Below, in pieces: positions 60,316 to 64,000 of a stretch of DNA of 64,000 nt (position 1 is its first letter; each line of letters starts with the position of its first letter). The stretch covers positions 902,677 through 966,676 of the forward strand of contig NZ_QLTT01000003.1 in the NCBI RefSeq assembly GCF_003269295.1. Direction: 5' to 3'. A program made the position numbers and the translations under genes. The stretch is from Lentzea atacamensis. GTDB lineage: Bacteria; Actinomycetota; Actinomycetes; Mycobacteriales; Pseudonocardiaceae. The notes beneath the pieces were generated by a model, which did no database searches, was not told the origin of the DNA, and saw nothing but the letters and a program-made list of their open reading frames with translations.

Positions 60316-61254
60316 GTGCAGCAGGGAACCGTCCGCTGGTACGACCTCGAGCGCGGCTTCGGCTTCCTCGCCCCGGATGACGGCAGCGCCGACATCTTCG
60401 TGCACGTCTCGCAGGTGCAGGGCGAGGGCGCGGCCCGGGCGCTGCGCGAGGGCCAGACGGTGGAGTTCGAGACCGGTGAGGGACCCCGCGGTCCGCAGGC
60501 ACTGCACGTCGCCGTCACCGGGGACGCCGCGCCTGACGCGACCCTGGGCGTGCTCGCCACAGTCTCCTGGTACGAGCCGGCCAAGGGCTACGGGTTCGCC
60601 GCGCCGGACGGCGGGGGTGCGGAGGTGTTCGTGCACTCCTCCGCCATCGTCACCGGGGGCGTCCTCGCAGCCGGGCAGCGGGTGGCCTTCGTCGTCACCG
60701 CGGGGGAGAAGGGGCCGCAGGCCCAGCACCTGGTGCCGCTGAGCTTCGACGCCGGTGTCCGCCGAGCCCCTCTGGTCGCGCCCGGCGACGGCGCCGACGG
60801 CTCCGTCCTGTGGTTCGACGAGGAGAAGTCGTTCGGCTTCGTGGCCGCCGACGACGGGGCGGGTGACGTCTTCCTGCACGTGCGCGCCCTGGCTGACGAG
60901 GTGTACCTGCCGGCCGAGGGCGACCGGGTCTCGTTCACCACGGTCACCGTGGACCAGGGTCGTCAGGCGCGCGAGGTGCGGTTCGTGACCACCGGCGAGC
61001 CGGTGGAGGCCGCCGCGACCCCCAACCAGGCCCGTACGGTCACCCGGCCCGCAGCCCGCGCCGGCGACGGCACGGTGGCCCGCTACGACGCCGACCGCGG
61101 CTTCGGTTTCATCACCCCCGACGCCGGTGGGCCCGACCTCTTCGTGCACGTCTCGGTGGTCTCGGGCGAGCCTCTGGTGGCTGGCGAGCGGGTGCGCTTC
61201 CGCATCCGGCAGAGCGACCGGGGTCCGCAGGCCGATGCCGTCGAGCGCGCCTGA
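60316..61254 (+). CDS. Protein with four tandem cold-shock domains
   Basis: This 312-residue protein starts at GTG (60316). It contains four cold-shock-like OB folds at ~1-70, 77-145, 155-230 and 245-312. Each has a version of G-T-V-x-W-Y-D-x-x-R-G-F-G-F and a D-x-F-V-H-V or V-F-L-H-V strand (RNP1 and RNP2). Bacterial cold-shock proteins normally have one such domain of ~67 residues. It should bind single-stranded nucleic acid with high avidity, perhaps as an RNA chaperone. The linker before the fourth domain is Ala/Pro/Arg-rich. It stands alone. Confidence 0.85.
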   Translation: MQQGTVRWYDLERGFGFLAPDDGSADIFVHVSQVQGEGAARALREGQTVEFETGEGPRGPQALHVAVTGDAAPDATLGVLATVSWYEPAKGYGFAAPDGGGAEVFVHSSAIVTGGVLAAGQRVAFVVTAGEKGPQAQHLVPLSFDAGVRRAPLVAPGDGADGSVLWFDEEKSFGFVAADDGAGDVFLHVRALADEVYLPAEGDRVSFTTVTVDQGRQAREVRFVTTGEPVEAAATPNQARTVTRPAARAGDGTVARYDADRGFGFITPDAGGPDLFVHVSVVSGEPLVAGERVRFRIRQSDRGPQADAVERA

Positions 61255-61269
61255 CCGTCCGGGACGGTC

Positions 61270-61534
61270 CTACGACGCCTCGAAGCGGGCGACGTAGCGG
61301 CGCTGCCGCGGCGTCTCGACCGCCCGGCGGTCCATAGCGCGCCCGCGTACGTGACCGCCTCGGCGGCCTGCACCCCGTTCAGGACGGCCAGGCACGCCAG
61401 CGCGGTGCCGGTGCGACCGTGACCCCACCGCAGGCGAGCTCGACCCGCTCGTCGCGCGCGGCTCCACGCCTCCCACAGCGCGTCCGCGGCGGGTCGGTTC
61501 ATGAGCCAGTCTGCTGGGGGCTTGCCGGGTGTAG
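61270..61534 (-). pseudogene. Protein-tyrosine phosphatase relic
   Basis: Minus-strand frames give D-A-L-W-E-A-W-S-R-A, G-H-G-R-T-G-T-A-L-A-C-L-A-V-L and, in another frame, D-R-R-A-V-E-T-P-R-Q-R-R-Y-V-A-R-F. This is the P-loop and C-terminus of a small actinobacterial tyrosine phosphatase. A one-base shift falls right at the active Cys (C-G-G in one frame, G-H-G-R-T-G in the other) and a second shift lies downstream. Confidence 0.65.
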
Positions 61535-62451
61535 GAGCTGCCGACCTTGTTCCTGGTGGATTCCCAGGCAGTGCCGGTCCAGGTGATGGACGCGGGTCAG
61601 CGGCCGGGGCGTCCGCTCCGTGAGGCCTGCTTTCCGGGCCGTGATGGTGGCCAAGCGCTCCCGGCCTAGCATGACGGCCAGATCTGGCATCGTTGCGTCG
61701 CCTCAGAGTCGAGCGCGACACCGCGGCGGGACGCCACCACCGTGGCAGCTAGGGCGACCAGTCTGCGCGGGGACTCGAGGAACAGGCTGGAGTCCGGCGC
61801 ATCGTCCACAACGGACAGTGACTGGCTGGCGTTGTGGCATTCGGGCGATGTTCATCTGAACAGCTGACGTGGCTCCGTGCTCGATGGTAAAGACAGTCGA
61901 TCATGAGCGCGGGTGAGCTGGAGGAAGCCGTCGTCGACGGGCCGTCGTGGTCCGAGAGAGGACTCGGCCTGAAGTCTGGCCGGTATCCGCTGGCAAGGGA
62001 ACCCACACCAGTGGATACGGATTGCTCAGAACGAGACGAGTGTTCCGAGCTATGCGGAACGTGACGCCAACCCTTGGTGGATGCGCGTCGCCGTCGTCGT
62101 CGAAAGCATGGGGCGTCGATGTAGTTGACACACTCATCTGGAGCGGGGAAGTACGGCCGGTCGAGGTCAATGGCGACTCGTTGAGGGTCCTCGAAGGCGA
62201 GATCATCAACGGACGTCATGCGGCAGTCCGCCATCGCGACTATGTCGCACTACGGAAAGCCGCAGAGGGTGCCGAGCCGACGGAGCAGTAAGCCTCTTGA
62301 AGCGTCGTTCGGCGACGTTACGGCCGCGCGGTGACGACATCCCGCTATGGCGGCTGCTGAGTCAAATGATCCACGATGCTGCCCCGCGGTCCTGTTGCCC
62401 GTGACTTGTTGGTGAGCGAGCAGTAACGAGTGTTCGTGCGGGCGCGATCAG
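61535..62451. other. Intergenic region with one weak candidate frame
   Basis: A plus-strand frame at 61947-62291 (ends R-H-R-D-Y-V-A-L-R-K-A-A-E-G) has no recognisable family and poor start context. I would not call it a gene without expression evidence. The rest of the gap shows nothing. Confidence 0.35.
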
Positions 62452-63681
62452 GTGGCCGTGGTTGACATCAGCGTGGACTTCGGTCTGTACGGCGAGGATA
62501 GCGACGGCATCCGCCGAACGAGGCGGTACCGCAAGCGCTACGAGGTCAAGCCTAGGGTGCTCGCCGTGCGTGCGTTGCGCAGCCTTGGGTTCGGCGACGT
62601 GTGTGTGAATGAGCCGCACGACTGGATCAACCAGGGTCGGATGGTCAGCGGCGGGCTATGGGTGTCGGCCGTGTTGGGGTTGGGTGTGCTTGCCGTCGCG
62701 GAGCTGGGCTTCTCCGTGCTTGCGGCGGCCGGGGCGGTGCTAGCGGTCGTGTTCGCACCGCTCGTGCTGCTCATGCTCAACGTGATCACACCGAGGACGA
62801 ACCGCTACATCGTCGTGTGCGCCTGGTGGGTCACTTTGGGGTGGCTGTTGTTCACCAACAGCGCGTTGATCATGCTGACGCATCTGCTCCCGTTGGCGTT
62901 GGCGGTGTTGGGGCGGTGGGTGCTGCGCGCTGGGTTGCTGGCCCGGCGGATGCCGCTGTTCTTGCCCGCCGCGCTGGTGATCGTGCTGGCGCCGATGTTC
63001 ACCGAGGATCCGTGGAAGTTCGTTGCGTCGGCGGGCTGGCGGCTGGCGGCGCTTGCAGTGCTCGCTGTCGGGCCGTTGCTCTTCCTGGTGCTGCGCCGGC
63101 TGCGGAACGTGCGGTTGGAGCAAGTGATGGAGCAGGCCGGTTCGGCGGTGAGTGGCGATGTCGACAAGTCGGTCCGGATGGGAGCGACGATGCTGCGCAA
63201 CAGGTGCATCGCTCGTGAGCATTGGCCAAGGCCAAAGGAGCTGAACCGTTTCCTCAAGCTTGCACACCAGAAGCCCGACGTCGGCAGGTTGTGCGAGCTG
63301 GCTGCGAGAGAATTCCCGCGCCGGGTGAGAGGCAGGCTGATCAGCCTGCTCATCGGTACGTCGGCGGCGACCTACGCCGTGATCTACCTGCTGACCGTCG
63401 TTGCCATGCCGTCGAGTCTGGCCGAGGCATGGTCGGGCACACCCACAACGTATGTGGATCTTGACGTCGTATGGCGTGGGCTCGACGTGATGTTGCCGGT
63501 GTGGCCGTATGCCGGCGTGGCTTCGCTGTTCTCGATCATCGCCGCGGCTGGGCTCCTGGCGGCAGCGCTGACCGACGACGTCTACACCAATGCCGTTGTC
63601 GATGTCGTGTACGGCCACCTGGCGCGACTGCTGATCGTGGTGGGGGTGCCATTCCTCGCTGACATCCCCGATCGGAAGTGA
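62452..63681 (+). CDS. Multispan membrane protein of unknown function
   Basis: This 409-residue protein starts at GTG 62452 (or GTG 62458). A charged cytoplasmic head (1-66) with R-R-T-R-R-Y-R-K-R-Y is followed by about six hydrophobic segments (~68-112, 120-155, 165-215). A basic cytoplasmic stretch (~215-295) comes next, and then three or four more segments to the C-terminus. I do not recognise a family. It lies between the phosphatase relic and an IS, with no operon partner. Confidence 0.72.
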   Translation: MAVVDISVDFGLYGEDSDGIRRTRRYRKRYEVKPRVLAVRALRSLGFGDVCVNEPHDWINQGRMVSGGLWVSAVLGLGVLAVAELGFSVLAAAGAVLAVVFAPLVLLMLNVITPRTNRYIVVCAWWVTLGWLLFTNSALIMLTHLLPLALAVLGRWVLRAGLLARRMPLFLPAALVIVLAPMFTEDPWKFVASAGWRLAALAVLAVGPLLFLVLRRLRNVRLEQVMEQAGSAVSGDVDKSVRMGATMLRNRCIAREHWPRPKELNRFLKLAHQKPDVGRLCELAAREFPRRVRGRLISLLIGTSAATYAVIYLLTVVAMPSSLAEAWSGTPTTYVDLDVVWRGLDVMLPVWPYAGVASLFSIIAAAGLLAAALTDDVYTNAVVDVVYGHLARLLIVVGVPFLADIPDRK

Positions 63682-63703
63682 CCAGTTCGACACCTGTCAC
63701 ATC

Positions 63704-63738
63704 GAGCCATTTTCATCCTGGTCTGGATGCGTTGGCAG
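63704..63738 (+). repeat. 35-bp repeat upstream of the IS5-type transposase
   Basis: This is the second copy of the block at 48552-48586 (29 of 35 matches by eye). Its position 120 bp before the transposase suggests that it belongs to the element's left end. Confidence 0.4.
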
Positions 63739-63799
63739 GTAAGGGTTTGCGGTCGTGACAGGTTGGCGCGCTCTCGGCGTGTCGACCCGCAGGCATGGC

Positions 63800-63856
63800 G
63801 AAGCCCCTGGTAGCAGAGCTATCGACCAAGATCGTTCCGCGTCACCCAGGGGCTTC
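63800..63856. repeat. 11-bp perfect inverted repeat (hairpin)
   Basis: GAAGCCCCTGG (63800-63810) and CCAGGGGCTTC (63846-63856) flank a 35-base spacer and end just before the transposase start. It could block read-through transcription into the transposase gene, as seen at the ends of several IS elements. Confidence 0.5.
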
Positions 63857-63858
63857 AT

Positions 63859-64000
63859 GTGTTGTTCTGTCGTGCCGCGCTGCCGTTGTCACATCGCACC
63901 CTGAGGTTCGTGTCCGGCTTGATCCGCACGCACCGCCGGGAGCTGGGATCGAGGTGGCGCAGGCTCGATGCCGGGCAGCAAGCCCTGCTGGTGCTGGTCC
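63859..64000 (+). CDS. IS5-family-like transposase (3' end beyond window)
   Basis: From the GTG at 63859 the frame reads F-C-R-A-A-L-P-L-S-H-R-T-L-R-F-V-S-G-L-I, then R-W-R-R-L-D-A-G-Q-Q-A-L-L-V-L-V, matching the helical N-terminus of actinobacterial IS5-type DDE transposases. The catalytic part lies outside the window, so its integrity is unknown. Confidence 0.7.
   Translation, partial: MLFCRAALPLSHRTLRFVSGLIRTHRRELGSRWRRLDAGQQALLVLV

Noticed and set aside
61947..62291. Hypothetical 114-residue gene
   Set aside because: No recognisable family, no RBS, and it lies in a decayed stretch; kept only as part of the intergenic description.
1..64000. CRISPR arrays and rRNA genes
   Set aside because: No regularly spaced short repeats and no conserved rRNA segments were seen.

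Overview
The window is high-GC DNA with actinobacterial genes throughout: GTG and TTG starts, ATGA and TGATG coupled genes, ROK regulators, a UbiA-type prenyltransferase of the SCO3242 kind, EboA, and MmpL. I infer a filamentous actinomycete, most likely of the Pseudonocardiales (Lentzea, Saccharothrix, Actinosynnema or Kibdelosporangium-like). The genus cannot be fixed from the sequence alone.

Region 1 (1-22.8 kb) is a tightly packed sugar or glycoside island. It encodes secreted multidomain enzymes with ricin-type lectin tails (ThuA + DUF1080; GH54 arabinofuranosidase; ThuA + sugar dehydrogenase + PKD + CBM6), a truncated GH95 domain, and a TIM-barrel sugar isomerase. Two paralogous ROK regulators, a polyprenyl synthetase and a complete sugar ABC importer follow. 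Overlapping start and stop codons then lead into an ebo-type operon: UbiA prenyltransferase (EboC), a TIM-barrel/EboA fusion, a TatD hydrolase (EboB), EboE, an alkaline-phosphatase-fold enzyme (EboF) and a tiny HTH protein. The layout suggests that a sugar-like ligand is imported under ROK control. It may then be isomerised or prenylated by the Ebo proteins; ebo genes in other bacteria are linked to metabolite traffic across the membrane.

Region 2 (22.8-57.6 kb) is an accessory segment bounded by two nearly identical ~310-bp direct repeats derived from an insertion sequence. It holds a two-component system with two small membrane proteins, and a minus-strand biosynthetic operon (37.7 to 27.4 kb). 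That operon has a methyltransferase, a DAHP synthase-salicylate synthase fusion, a type I PKS relic, an acyl-CoA dehydrogenase, a P450, an ACP, a KAS III, a flavin monooxygenase and a type III PKS. Next come an intact IS3-family element with target duplication, recombinase debris, an ABC exporter pair, and a terpene operon (polyprenyl synthetase plus two class I terpene synthases). A ~3.3-kb stretch without intact genes follows. The segment ends with a methyltransferase, a secreted protein, and a second isoprenoid operon (polyprenyl synthetase, squalene/phytoene-type synthase, MmpL exporter).

Region 3 (57.6-64 kb) has a secreted S1 protease, a protein with four cold-shock domains, a decayed tyrosine phosphatase, a membrane protein, and the start of an IS5-type transposase cut by the window edge.

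No rRNA gene, intact tRNA gene or CRISPR array was seen. Many insertion-sequence and gene fragments lie between 22.8 and 60.2 kb, which marks that part as a repeatedly rearranged region.
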